A DNA stretch of 64,000 bases, from contig NZ_CP035419.1 of the NCBI RefSeq assembly GCF_004123675.1, positions 62,001 to 126,000 on the forward strand, in the 5' to 3' direction. Both the position numbers and the translations under genes were made by a program. The stretch's first letter is position 1. Each line of letters begins with the position of its first letter. This DNA comes from Leisingera sp. NJS204 (GTDB lineage Bacteria; Pseudomonadota; Alphaproteobacteria; Rhodobacterales; Rhodobacteraceae). The notes beneath the pieces are model-generated. The model saw only the letters and a list, made by a program, of their open reading frames with translations, did not search any database and was not told the origin of the DNA. Of the stretch, positions 41,422 to 50,870 are shown one piece after another.

Positions 41422-42846
41422 ATGGCTGATTATGACGATCCCTTTGCCGAACCGGGGGATACCGACAAGACGGTGATCAAGCCGAACCCTGGCGGACGGC
41501 GGACGGCCACGCCGGTACAGCAGCCGGAGACACCGCAGGTCCAGCCCGGAGCGGAACAGCCGGCTGAGCCGGGGCTGGATGCCTATGGCGTGCCGCAGGC
41601 AGCGGCCCCCAGACAGCAGGCTGCCGCGGGCGGGGCGAAGGCGCCGAAAATGGCGCTGACGGGAATGAACCAGCTGACGGCCTGTGCCTCGACCCTGTTT
41701 GCGCTGATCAGCCGGATCCGCAACCGGGCCCAGCACATGGACCCGGATGGCTTGCGCAAGAATGTGGTGGCCGAGGTGCGCGCGTTCGAGAACCGCGCGC
41801 TGCAGGCTGGCATTGCCGCCCAGACGGTGAAAATTGCGCGCTATGCGCTGTGCGCGACGCTGGATGACGTGGTGCTGAACACGCCCTGGGGCGGGCAATC
41901 CGCCTGGGGGTTGCAGTCGATGGTGGCCACATTCCACCGCGAGGTGGTGGGCGGCGACCGGTTCTATGACTTGCTGGCACGGCTGGAGAAAGAGCCGGGC
42001 GGCAATATCGACATGCTCGAATTCCTGTACATGTGCCTGTCGCTGGGATTTGAGGGCCGTTTGCGGGTGGAGCAGGGCGGTTCCGAGAAACATCTGCAGA
42101 TCCGCGGCGCATTGGCCCGGATCATCCGCAACCAGCGCGGACCCGTAGAGCGCGATCTGTCGCCGCATTGGGAAGGGCTGGTCAAACCGTTCAAGGCACT
42201 GTCGGTCTGGCGGCTGGTGTGGATCACCCTGGCAGCCACCTGCGCGCTGCTGGCGCTGCAGTTTATGGGCCTTAGCTGGATGCTGTCGAACCAGACCGAG
42301 AATGTGGTCGGGCAGCTGACGATTGTCGATTCCGGCCCCAAGGCAGAGCTGGAACGGCGTGCGCCGCCACCGCCGCCGCCGCCGCCTGCACCAACAACCG
42401 AAGAACAGATCGCCAAGGTCTCGGGCTTCCTGGAACCTGAGATCAAGGAAGGCATCGTGCAGGTCTTCCAAAAGGGCAACACGCTGATTATCCGGCTGGC
42501 CGGGTCCGGCATGTTCGGCTCGGGCTCGGACCAGCTCAGCCAGAAATTCCGGTCCTCGGTGAACCGGGTGGCTGAATCGCTGAATGACGAAAAGGGCAAG
42601 ATTATCGTGGCGGGCCATTCCGACAATATTCCTATCCGCTCCTCCCGCTTCCCATCCAACATGGCGCTGTCGCTGGCGCGGGCGAAATCGGTGATGGCAG
42701 GCATGGCCAAGGTGATGACCGACCCGGACCGGCTGTCGGCCGAGGGCCGCGCCGACAAGGAACCGATTGCAGACAACAGCACCCGCGCAGGGCGTGCCAA
42801 GAACCGCAGGATCGAAATCCTGCTGGTTCAGGAGGTTGAAGGATGA
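41422..42846 (+). CDS. tssL: T6SS membrane protein TssL with OmpA-type peptidoglycan-binding domain
   Basis: 474 residues. An acidic N-terminus holds Thr14 and Thr17 (DTDKTVIKPNPGGR). The DotU/IcmH domain follows at about 75-255 (ALISRIRNRAQHMDPDGLRKNVVAEVRAFE..., TLDDVVLNTPWGG, MLEFLYMCLSLGFEGRLR), then one membrane helix at about 262-283, a poly-proline linker and a C-terminal OmpA domain (about 345-470, with GHSDNIPIRSSRFPSNMALSLARA in pieces and NRRIEILL). The OmpA part anchors the complex to the cell wall. It overlaps tssM by four bases. Confidence 0.96.
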   Translation: MADYDDPFAEPGDTDKTVIKPNPGGRRTATPVQQPETPQVQPGAEQPAEPGLDAYGVPQAAAPRQQAAAGGAKAPKMALTGMNQLTACASTLFALISRIRNRAQHMDPDGLRKNVVAEVRAFENRALQAGIAAQTVKIARYALCATLDDVVLNTPWGGQSAWGLQSMVATFHREVVGGDRFYDLLARLEKEPGGNIDMLEFLYMCLSLGFEGRLRVEQGGSEKHLQIRGALARIIRNQRGPVERDLSPHWEGLVKPFKALSVWRLVWITLAATCALLALQFMGLSWMLSNQTENVVGQLTIVDSGPKAELERRAPPPPPPPPAPTTEEQIAKVSGFLEPEIKEGIVQVFQKGNTLIIRLAGSGMFGSGSDQLSQKFRSSVNRVAESLNDEKGKIIVAGHSDNIPIRSSRFPSNMALSLARAKSVMAGMAKVMTDPDRLSAEGRADKEPIADNSTRAGRAKNRRIEILLVQEVEG

Positions 42847-45800
42847 TCCGCCGTTATATCTTTCCGCTGTTCCGGTCGATCTATACCATCCTGCTGATCC
42901 TGGCAGCGGTGCTGTCGGCCTGTGTGTGGTATTTCACCCCTTTCATCGGCAGCGAGGACTGGCGCCCGTTTGACAGTGTGACGTCGCGGCTGATCACCAT
43001 CGGGGTGATCTTCCTTTTGTACTTCATCATCATCGGCATCATCTTCTGGCGGCGCCGCCGCAAGGACAAGGAGATGACCGAGGAGATCGCCGAAGCGGTG
43101 GATACCTCGGAAGACGATGTGCTGTCCGAGGAAATCGGCGAACTGCGCGGCAAGTTCAAGGACGCAATGAAGGAGCTGCGCAAGTCAAAGGGCGGCCGCC
43201 GGCATCTGAACGATCTGCCCTGGTACATCATGATCGGCCCGCCGGGTGCTGGCAAAACCACGGCGATTGTCAATTCCGGCCTGCAATTCCCGCTCGCTGA
43301 AAAGCTGGGCAAGGCCGCGATTGGCGGCGTTGGCGGCACCCGCAACTGCGACTGGTGGTTCACCAATGAGGCGGTGCTGATCGACACGGCGGGACGTTAC
43401 ACCACCCAGGAAAGCGACGCCGAGGCGGATAACGCCGCCTGGCTGGGTTTCCTGGGGCTGATGAAGAAGTACCGCAAGCGGCAGCCGATCAACGGTGCGA
43501 TCATCGCGATCTCGCTGTCGGACCTGTCGTTGCAGGACGAGATCACCCAGAAAAGCCATGCTGCTGCCGTGCGCCGCCGTCTGGCGGAGCTGCGCGAGAA
43601 GCTGGGCGTGCGTTTTCCGGTCTATGTGTTGTTCACCAAGGCCGACCTGATTGCCGGTTTTCAGGAGTTTCACGACTCTCTGGGCAAAGAGGACCGCGAA
43701 CAGGTCTGGGGTTTCACCCTGCCGCTGCCCAAGGGCAAAAAGGACGCCGCGCCGATTGCCGGGTTTGACGAGGAGTTCGGGCTGCTGCTGGGACAGGTCA
43801 ATGCGCAGCTCTTGGAAAAGATGCAGACCGAGACCGACCACCAGCGCCGCGCCCTGATTGCCGGCTTCCCGGCGCAGGTGGCCTCGATGCGCGGTGTGGC
43901 ACGCGAGTTTCTGACCGAGGTGTTTCAGGACAACCGTTATGAACAGCGTCAGATGCTGCGCGGGGTCTATTTCACCTCCGGCACCCAGGAAGGCACGCCG
44001 ATCGACCGGCTGATGCTGGGCATGGCGCAGACTTTTGGCATCGGGCGGCAGGCGATTGGCACCGGTCAGGGCACCGGGCGGTCTTTCTTCCTGACCCGGC
44101 TGTTTGAAAGTCTGATGTTCCCTGAGGCGGGGCTGGTGTCGGCGGATGACAAGGTCGAACGCCGCTACCGCTGGACCCGCCGGATTGCGATCACTGCGAC
44201 AGTGCTGGTGGCCGTTGCTATGGGTGCGCTTTGGGTGCGGTCCTATCTGAGGAACACCGATCTGATTGCCGAGGCTGAGGGTCAGGTTGCCGCCTATCAG
44301 GCAGCAGCGGCGCAGTTGCCGCCCAGCCCGGTCGGCGATACCGATCTGGTGCCGGTGGCCGCCGCGCTGAACAATCTGCGCGACATGCCGGGCAATCCGG
44401 TGCTGTCTGATCCGGAACCCGATGGCGCCATGACCTATGGCCTGTATCAGGGCGAGGTGATCGGCACCCAGGCCGCACAGACCTACCGCGCGGCGCTGAA
44501 CCAGCGGTTGCTGCCGCGGCTGCTGGTGCGGCTGGAGCAGCAGATCGAGGGAAATATCAACAATCCCGACACGCTGTATGAAGCGCTGAAAATCTATCTG
44601 ATGCTGGGCCTGCAGGGGCCGATGAACCAGGACCTGATCAAGGAGTGGATGCGGCTGGATTGGGAGCGGATCGCCTATCCCGGCATCGCCCGCAACCAGC
44701 TGCGTGCCGACCTGATGGATCATCTGACCGCGCTTTTGTCGCAGCCGATGGAGGAGATTGCCCTTAATGGCCCGCTGATTGCCCAGGCGCAGAACATCCT
44801 GTCGGAAATGCCGCTGGCGCAGCGGGTGTACAACGGCATTTTGAATTCGAAGAAGGCCACGGCGCTGGCGAAATGGCGGATCACGGATGTTGGCGGCCCG
44901 TCGGTCATGCGGGTGCTGGTGCGCAGTTCCGGCAAACCCTTGAACGAGGGAATCGAAGGCGTCTTCACCTATGACGGCTTCCACAACGTATTCCTGCCGG
45001 AGGCGGTCAGTGTCGCCGAGAGGGTCCACCGCGAAGCCTGGGTGCTGGGCGAGCAAAGTGATGCCGCCCAGAACGAGGCAGTGCTGCTGAAGCTCAGCCG
45101 GGACGTTTTGGACCTGTACTACAACGACTATATCAGCCGCTATGACCAGATCCTGGGGGATATCGACATTATCCCGCTGGAGTCGCTGTCCCACGCCGTT
45201 GAGGTCACGAATGTTCTGTCGGGGCCAACCTCGCCCATCGTCAACATCCTGACCGACGTCAGTGCCGAGACCCGGTTGAACGAGGACAAATCTATTCTGG
45301 ACGCGGGCACTCTTGCTGCGGGTGCCCAGAACGTGGCCGCGATTGAGGCGCGCTCCAATCTGTCGATCCAGGGCCAGATCCTGCTGGAGGCGCTGGTCGG
45401 CTCTGCTGAAAATGCGCCCGGACAGGCCGCCAAGCCGCCGGGCGCCTATGTGCAGGAACGGTTTGAATGGCTGTACAATCTGGTGAACCGGCCCGAAGGC
45501 CAGCCCTCGCAGCTGGATGATCTGATGGGCCAGCTGCAGCAGGTCTATCAGGAGCTGAACAAGATGTCCTTCTCGGGCGTGGCCACGGGCGGGCAAAGCG
45601 GCCAGGCATTGCTGCAGTTCCAGCAGACCGCCAGCCGGATGGGCGGGCCGCTGCCCCGCTGGGCAACGCAGATTTCCGCGGGGTCTTCGGGGATCACCTC
45701 GGAGGGCACCCGTGCGTCGATCAATGCGCGCTGGCAATCGGCGGTGCTGCCGTTCTGCGAGCAGGCGCTGGGGAACCGCTATCCGTTCAACCGCTCGGCC

Positions 45801-46415
45801 CGCGCTGATGTGGCAATGGCGGATTTTGCCAAACTGTTTGCACCCGGCGGGATGATTGATGGCTTCTTTAACGATCAGCTGTTGAAATACGTCGATACCC
45901 GCAGCCGTCCCTGGACCTGGAAGCGGGTGAATGACGTGGATCTGGGCATCAGCCCGGCGGTGCTGCAGCAGATGCAATATGCCGCCGAGATCAAGGAGGC
46001 GTTTTTTGCCGGCGGTGCTCAGCCTGCGGTGCAGTTTCAGATCACCGTCAACGCGCTGGACCCCAAGGCGAAGGAGGTTGTGCTGGAGATCGATGGTTCC
46101 AAAGTGGCCTATAACCACCGGTCCGGTGCGCCGACGCCTGTGGCTGTGACTTGGCCGGGGTCGGTGGGGCTGGCGCGGATCACCCTTTTGCCCAAGAAAC
46201 GCGACGCCGAGAACGTGATGTCGCGCGATGGGCCTTGGGCCTGGTTCCGGCTGCTGGATGCGGCAGAGGTGCGGCGCACCAATGTCTCGGATCGGCGGCG
46301 GGTGAATTTCCGCGTTGGCGGGCGGCTAGCACTGTTCGAACTGCAATCCGGATCTGTCATCAACCCATTTGCCTTGCCGGCAATGGCAAAATTCAGCTGC
46401 CCGAAGTCGATGTAA
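42843..46415 (+). CDS. tssM: T6SS membrane protein TssM (IcmF)
   Basis: 1190 residues. Two N-terminal membrane helices (about 8-30 and 48-69) are followed by a cytoplasmic NTPase domain with Walker A GPPGAGKTT (132-140) and VLIDTAGRY. A third membrane helix (about 443-462, ITATVLVAVAMGALWV) leads to a large periplasmic part with the IcmF-related and DUF1215-type C-terminal domains (ETRLNEDKS..., FNRSARADVAMADFAKLFAPGGMIDGFFND in pieces). It spans the envelope with TssL. Its stop overlaps the tagF ATG by one base. Confidence 0.96.
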   Translation: MIRRYIFPLFRSIYTILLILAAVLSACVWYFTPFIGSEDWRPFDSVTSRLITIGVIFLLYFIIIGIIFWRRRRKDKEMTEEIAEAVDTSEDDVLSEEIGELRGKFKDAMKELRKSKGGRRHLNDLPWYIMIGPPGAGKTTAIVNSGLQFPLAEKLGKAAIGGVGGTRNCDWWFTNEAVLIDTAGRYTTQESDAEADNAAWLGFLGLMKKYRKRQPINGAIIAISLSDLSLQDEITQKSHAAAVRRRLAELREKLGVRFPVYVLFTKADLIAGFQEFHDSLGKEDREQVWGFTLPLPKGKKDAAPIAGFDEEFGLLLGQVNAQLLEKMQTETDHQRRALIAGFPAQVASMRGVAREFLTEVFQDNRYEQRQMLRGVYFTSGTQEGTPIDRLMLGMAQTFGIGRQAIGTGQGTGRSFFLTRLFESLMFPEAGLVSADDKVERRYRWTRRIAITATVLVAVAMGALWVRSYLRNTDLIAEAEGQVAAYQAAAAQLPPSPVGDTDLVPVAAALNNLRDMPGNPVLSDPEPDGAMTYGLYQGEVIGTQAAQTYRAALNQRLLPRLLVRLEQQIEGNINNPDTLYEALKIYLMLGLQGPMNQDLIKEWMRLDWERIAYPGIARNQLRADLMDHLTALLSQPMEEIALNGPLIAQAQNILSEMPLAQRVYNGILNSKKATALAKWRITDVGGPSVMRVLVRSSGKPLNEGIEGVFTYDGFHNVFLPEAVSVAERVHREAWVLGEQSDAAQNEAVLLKLSRDVLDLYYNDYISRYDQILGDIDIIPLESLSHAVEVTNVLSGPTSPIVNILTDVSAETRLNEDKSILDAGTLAAGAQNVAAIEARSNLSIQGQILLEALVGSAENAPGQAAKPPGAYVQERFEWLYNLVNRPEGQPSQLDDLMGQLQQVYQELNKMSFSGVATGGQSGQALLQFQQTASRMGGPLPRWATQISAGSSGITSEGTRASINARWQSAVLPFCEQALGNRYPFNRSARADVAMADFAKLFAPGGMIDGFFNDQLLKYVDTRSRPWTWKRVNDVDLGISPAVLQQMQYAAEIKEAFFAGGAQPAVQFQITVNALDPKAKEVVLEIDGSKVAYNHRSGAPTPVAVTWPGSVGLARITLLPKKRDAENVMSRDGPWAWFRLLDAAEVRRTNVSDRRRVNFRVGGRLALFELQSGSVINPFALPAMAKFSCPKSM

Positions 46416-47095
46416 TGGCGGGGTTCGGTGCATTCGGTAAGATGCCTTCAGCCGGGGATTTTTTCCGGCTGAATACACCGGGCGGATTTGTGCGGGTTTG
46501 GGATGCCTGGCTGCAGCAGGTTATGCTGGACGGGCGGGAGATTTATGGCCCGGGTTTTGATGCCCACTACATGACCGCTCCGATCTGGCGGTTTACCCTG
46601 CCTGCCGGACAGGCCGGAGCGCAAAGGGTGATCGGGGTGCTGATGCCGTCGGTTGACCGGGTAGGCCGGCGGTTTCCGCTGACGCTGATGGCGGCGCTGC
46701 CAGGGAATGGTCCGGCCGCCGTGCCCTGCTTTGGCGAGGATGCGCTGTTTGAACGGCTGGAAGATGTGGCGCTGGATGCATTGGAGGATACGATGACCAA
46801 GGACAGCCTGGCGGAAGCGCTTGCGGGTATTCCAATGCCGGACATACGATCGGCGGATCCGCTGCCGGCTGCAGGCCCGGGTCTTGTTTTGGCCGGTGCC
46901 CAGGGGCCGGAAGTACTGCCAAGTGCCTTGGCGGGTGCCGCACTGGAAGGGAGGCTGACCGGCTGCAGTCTGTGGACGGCGATGCTGGATGGCGTGCCGC
47001 GGAGGCTGGCCTGTGCGGATCTGCCGCAAGGCGGCACCGCACTGGGGCTTTTTGACCTAAAGGCACCGGTTTGGGCGGATGCGGAGGGGCTGTGA
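46415..47095 (+). CDS. tagF: T6SS regulator TagF
   Basis: 226 residues of the TagF family (DUF2094): GFGAFGKMPSAGDFFRLNTPGGFVRVWDAWLQQ in pieces, YMTAPIWRFTLPAGQ, GVLMPSVDRVGRRFPLTL. TagF represses T6SS firing post-translationally. I start at ATG 46415, which overlaps the tssM stop. In Agrobacterium TagF is fused to PppA; here the two are separate genes sharing an ATGA overlap. Confidence 0.93.
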   Translation: MAGFGAFGKMPSAGDFFRLNTPGGFVRVWDAWLQQVMLDGREIYGPGFDAHYMTAPIWRFTLPAGQAGAQRVIGVLMPSVDRVGRRFPLTLMAALPGNGPAAVPCFGEDALFERLEDVALDALEDTMTKDSLAEALAGIPMPDIRSADPLPAAGPGLVLAGAQGPEVLPSALAGAALEGRLTGCSLWTAMLDGVPRRLACADLPQGGTALGLFDLKAPVWADAEGL

Positions 47096-47817
47096 TGAAC
47101 CAATTGCGCAAATACCGTTACACCGCGCAAACCCATGTGGGTCTTAAGCGCAAGGTCAACGAGGATGCGGTTCTGGCGCTGCCGGAGCATGATATCTGGC
47201 TCGTGGCAGACGGAATGGGGGGGCACGACGCAGGGGATTATGCCAGCCGGCTGATCGCCGATGCTGCGGCCATGATCCCGCTGGGTCTGGATCCTGCGGC
47301 GCGGATGCATGCGCTGCGCGAGGCGATACAGAACGCGCACAAGGCGATCCGGACCGAGGCGGAAGCCCGTGGCGGCGGCACAATCGGATCGACAGTTGCG
47401 GCGCTGGTGATGGCCAATCAGCATTTTGCCGGGCTATGGGCCGGCGACAGCCGGATCTACCGGCTGCGGGACGGGCATATCGAAATGCTGACCGAGGATC
47501 ACTCGGCTGTGGCAGAATTTGTGCTGGCTGGAAAAATGACATGGGACGAGGCGGAACAGCACCCGCAATCCAACGCGATCACCCGTGCTGTTGGTGTTGG
47601 GGAAGAGCTGGAGATCGACAAAATCCGCGGTGATACGGAACCTGGCGACCGCTTCCTGATCTGCTCGGACGGGCTGACAAAATATGCCACCTTCCAGATC
47701 CTGCAGGATGCGCTGACCGGCACACCGCTGGAGACCGTCGGCGATCAGCTGATCCAGATCGCGCTGAATGGCGGTGGTGCGGACAATATTACCGCCGTGG
47801 TGATTGACGTCCTGTGA
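47095..47817 (+). CDS. pppA: T6SS PP2C-type phosphatase PppA
   Basis: 240 residues of the Stp1/PP2C family. Metal-binding motifs are all present: TAQTHVGLKRKVNEDAV, WLVADGMGGHDAGDYAS, LWAGDSRIYRLRDG, FLICSDGLTK and GGADNITAVVIDVL. It removes phosphate added by PpkA. I use the ATG at 47095, which overlaps the tagF stop. Last gene of the plus-strand T6SS run; ppkA is convergent. Confidence 0.95.
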   Translation: MNQLRKYRYTAQTHVGLKRKVNEDAVLALPEHDIWLVADGMGGHDAGDYASRLIADAAAMIPLGLDPAARMHALREAIQNAHKAIRTEAEARGGGTIGSTVAALVMANQHFAGLWAGDSRIYRLRDGHIEMLTEDHSAVAEFVLAGKMTWDEAEQHPQSNAITRAVGVGEELEIDKIRGDTEPGDRFLICSDGLTKYATFQILQDALTGTPLETVGDQLIQIALNGGGADNITAVVIDVL

Positions 47818-47822
47818 CGCCG

Positions 47823-47845
47823 CCGTTTCCTGACGAAGGAAACGG
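47823..47845. terminator. Hairpin between convergent pppA and ppkA
   Basis: A perfect 9-bp stem, CCGTTTCCT with AGGAAACGG, and a 5-nt loop lie just after the pppA stop. Without a T-tract on either strand it is a weak terminator candidate. Confidence 0.45.
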
Positions 47846-47900
47846 AACAAACCACGTGTGTTTTCCGAGCTGGAATTGCCAAAAAACTCCGGCCCGCTGA

Positions 47901-50069
47901 TCAGGGTTTTGCAGTCACCAGAATACGGCTGTCCAGCGAGCGGATGCGGCTGGAATCCGCCTCGTAGCTGGCCTGCAAGGCTTCGGCAAACCCTACTGCG
48001 CTTTCGGACGTCGGGCGCATGCCGTCAAACAGCGGTTCCGCGGAGTGCAGGACCACCACTTTGCTTTTCCCAAGGGTGCTGTCGTCAACCTTGAAGGCAA
48101 TGCCGCCGTTGGTGGCGGATTCTTCCAGGCTATAGGCAACCCGCACGGGAACTGTGCCCGAGGCACCGTCCCGCAGGCTGGCAACAGCATTGTCTTCGCG
48201 CGAGATATTGGGCAGCAAATGGAATACATTGCCTGAAACATCCAGGATCGACACGGTCAGGTAACCTTCGGTCACATCATCCGGCAGCAGGATATCGATG
48301 ACCGGGTTTTCACCGACAAAGAAACGGCCTGATGGATTGGGCTCAACGCTTGATCCGCCAACGGCGAACTTCACTTCGGCGCCGCCGGACGGGGCTTTGG
48401 GCAGATGCTGTTCGACAACACATAGCGCGTTGTTCAGCACCTCAACATCCAGCACCACCTGGCGTTCATGCGCCAGCGCGCGCAGCGCATCGAACAGTTC
48501 CAGCCGGGTGGCGGTGCTGGCGACGCGGCCGCTGATCAGCACCGGGTCGCTGGGCGCGTAACCGTCGTAATGGCCATTGCCGTCCCGCAGCAGCGGTCCG
48601 CAATCGGCAAAAGCCTCCATCACTGCCTTGACCTCGGCCACCGGCAGCATCGGCAGTTCAAACCGGATCTCGGCCTTGCCTTCCAGGGCGCCGGGCAGGC
48701 CGTTGCGGAACAGCTCGTTCAGCATTTCGGCCACGTTGGTGTCGTCGGTGGAGCCGGTGAGCCGCGCCTTGTTGTTGCTGACCACCAGGCGCCATTCGCG
48801 CAAACCCTTAAGCGGTTCAACCGTGTTGAGCACATCGGCGCCCCAGGTGTCGGATATCGCGCCGGAGGCCAGAGTCAGATCGGCATCCTGGGACAGCGCC
48901 AAAAGGGCGTCCCGTGCTGCTTCGCTTGGCACGTTGCCAACGATCTGGACCGGACCATCGGGGGCTTTTTCGGCGATGAAAGAATAGGGGCGGGCCACTG
49001 GATAGGAGGGCTGGAAAACACTGTCGAGCATGCCGCTGAAATAGGCGCCGGCCCCGCCGCCGCCGAGCAGAAGCAAAACCGCCAAAGCCGCCCAAAGACC
49101 GCCGCGGCCGCCCTTTGTCTCCTCTGCCTTACCTTGAACCGGCTTGGCCGAGGATCGTGGCGGCGGGGCGGGTTTGCTGGTCTGCGGCACGATAATGGTG
49201 GCGTCTTCAGCCGGGCCATCCAGGATATCCCCCAGGCTGCCGCCATCGGGATCATCCAGAAAGGCCAGAACTTCACCTGCACTCTGGAACCGCGCGTTCG
49301 GATCCGGGGCGCACATCCGCTCGATCAGGGTCTTGAAAGGTTCGGGCAAGCCTTCTGTGTCGAGTGGTTTTTGCTTGTTTTCAACTACTTCCATCGGATT
49401 GGCGCCGAGTTTCGGCGCCGCGCCGCGGTAGTTGGCCAACAGCAGTGCACCCAGCGAATAGATGTCCGAGCGGGCGTCGGTGTTTCCGCTCATCTGCTCC
49501 GGTGCGGCATAGGAGTATTTGCCGGCAAACTCATTTCCGACAATGGTTTGGGCGCCCGGATTGGTGTCCTTGGCGATGCCGAAATCGATGATCACCGCCT
49601 CGGCCGGGTCACCGCCGCGCAGGATGATGTTGTCCGGGCTAAGATCGCGGTGGACGATGTTCCGGATATGCGCCGCCTGCAGGCCCTGGGCCACGCGGCG
49701 GCAAATCACCAGCAGGTCCTCAGCCTCCATCGGTCCCTGCTTCAGGCGCTTGTCGAGACCGGGGCCTTCGACATAATCCATCAGAAGATAGATATGGCCG
49801 TCCGGGGTGCGGTGATTTTCCGAATAGCGCACCACCGCAGCATGGCGGATTTCGCGGATATTCTCCTCGCGCGCCATCAGAACGGTAAAGTCCTCATTGG
49901 CGGCAAGTTCCTGTTTCAGCACCTTCAGGGCGACCAGGTTGCCGGAGATTTCCGAGCGTGCCTTATAGACATGAGACGTGCCGCCGCGACCCAGCAGGCC
50001 TTCAATCCTGTAGGTATTGTTCAGCAGGTCACCCGGCTGGAACAAGTCGCCAGGGCGCGATTCAAGCAT
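47901..50069 (-). CDS. ppkA: T6SS serine/threonine kinase PpkA with periplasmic DUF4384-like end
   Basis: 722 residues. The Hanks-type kinase domain (about 18-280) has the glycine loop GRGGTSHVY, VALKV lysine, HRDLSPDN and DFG motifs, all intact. A linker with Pro/Lys precedes one membrane helix (about 325-345, LWAALAVLLLLGGGGAGAYF). The periplasmic part has a BON-like region (VVSNNKARLTGSTDD) and a DUF4384-like C-terminus (VTEGYLTVSILDVSGNVFHLLPN, EPLFDGMRPTSES). It is expected to phosphorylate TssL and/or Fha in response to an envelope signal. Same strand as the following OmpA gene. Confidence 0.93.
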   Translation of the reverse strand: MLESRPGDLFQPGDLLNNTYRIEGLLGRGGTSHVYKARSEISGNLVALKVLKQELAANEDFTVLMAREENIREIRHAAVVRYSENHRTPDGHIYLLMDYVEGPGLDKRLKQGPMEAEDLLVICRRVAQGLQAAHIRNIVHRDLSPDNIILRGGDPAEAVIIDFGIAKDTNPGAQTIVGNEFAGKYSYAAPEQMSGNTDARSDIYSLGALLLANYRGAAPKLGANPMEVVENKQKPLDTEGLPEPFKTLIERMCAPDPNARFQSAGEVLAFLDDPDGGSLGDILDGPAEDATIIVPQTSKPAPPPRSSAKPVQGKAEETKGGRGGLWAALAVLLLLGGGGAGAYFSGMLDSVFQPSYPVARPYSFIAEKAPDGPVQIVGNVPSEAARDALLALSQDADLTLASGAISDTWGADVLNTVEPLKGLREWRLVVSNNKARLTGSTDDTNVAEMLNELFRNGLPGALEGKAEIRFELPMLPVAEVKAVMEAFADCGPLLRDGNGHYDGYAPSDPVLISGRVASTATRLELFDALRALAHERQVVLDVEVLNNALCVVEQHLPKAPSGGAEVKFAVGGSSVEPNPSGRFFVGENPVIDILLPDDVTEGYLTVSILDVSGNVFHLLPNISREDNAVASLRDGASGTVPVRVAYSLEESATNGGIAFKVDDSTLGKSKVVVLHSAEPLFDGMRPTSESAVGFAEALQASYEADSSRIRSLDSRILVTAKP

Positions 50070-50113
50070 GGAAGTCTCCCTGGCCCTTCATCCGGCGCGG
50101 GTCGGGGCCGTGA

Positions 50114-50689
50114 TCAGCCCAGAGCCTGGAATTCAACACGGCGGTTTTCATCGGCGCGCGTATTGTTTTCGTTGTAAGGCGCGGTCTCACCCATGCCGAT
50201 TGCTTTGAGCATTTCTTCGCCCACACCGCAGGAGCTGATCAGGTGACGCCGGACTTCCTGCGCCCGCAGCAGCGACAGCCGTTCATTATAGGCGGCGGAC
50301 CCCGAGCTGTCAGTATGGCCGATGATCTGGAACACTGTGCCATCAAGCGCCTTCATCGAGGCGCACATATTGGCCAGTTTCGGGGCCTGATCGGCACGCA
50401 GCGCAGCGCTGTCGAAGTCAAAGGAGATCTGTACATTGATCTGAGTTTGCCGGTCGACCGGATTGTACTCCTCGGCCGCGGCGGCCACGGTTGCGGTTTC
50501 TTCCGCAGGATCTTCGGCGGCAGCCGTGCTGCTTGGCACGATAACCAGGCCGCGCGTCTTCTGCTTCTTGAAGGCTTCGGTGATTTCCTCGACTGACAAT
50601 TCGCCGCCATTCGACTGCGCCTGAGCCAGCGGGGCAAAAATCAGGCCCGCACCCAGAACACTTGCAAAAATTCCTTTAAGGCGGATCAT
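50114..50689 (-). CDS. Secreted OmpA-family protein
   Basis: 191 residues. A signal peptide (about 1-26, IRLKGIFASVLGAGLIFAPLAQA in part) is followed by a short charged segment (VEEITEAFKKQKTRG) and an OmpA peptidoglycan-binding domain (about 85-191, GHTDSSGSAAYNERLSLLRA, NRRVEFQAL). I start at ATG 50689, with GGGGAG upstream, rather than ten codons earlier. The first gene of the run with ppkA; it may act as a cell-wall sensor partner for the kinase. Confidence 0.88.
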   Translation of the reverse strand: MIRLKGIFASVLGAGLIFAPLAQAQSNGGELSVEEITEAFKKQKTRGLVIVPSSTAAAEDPAEETATVAAAAEEYNPVDRQTQINVQISFDFDSAALRADQAPKLANMCASMKALDGTVFQIIGHTDSSGSAAYNERLSLLRAQEVRRHLISSCGVGEEMLKAIGMGETAPYNENNTRADENRRVEFQALG

Positions 50690-50870
50690 GCCCGGCGCCC
50701 TCCCCTGCCAATTCAACATGGCTGCAGTCTATACCAGCACCTGCGGCCTGCCAATGGCACGCAGAGTGAAGCGCGGGAAAAAAACACGGTGTTTCCGGCA
50801 AGTTGTAATCAGGGGGTTTACTGCCGCGCGGCGACGGATTGAAATGGGCGCAATTGATCCGGGAGGGAAA

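Noticed and set aside
43185-46118. 977-codon open frame antisense to tssM
   Set aside because: It mirrors tssM codons in high-GC DNA, has no recognisable domain and its protein is rich in Arg/His/Gln as expected for a shadow frame.
48468-50177. 569-codon plus-strand frame over ppkA
   Set aside because: Antisense to an intact kinase with all motifs; composition is that of a shadow frame.
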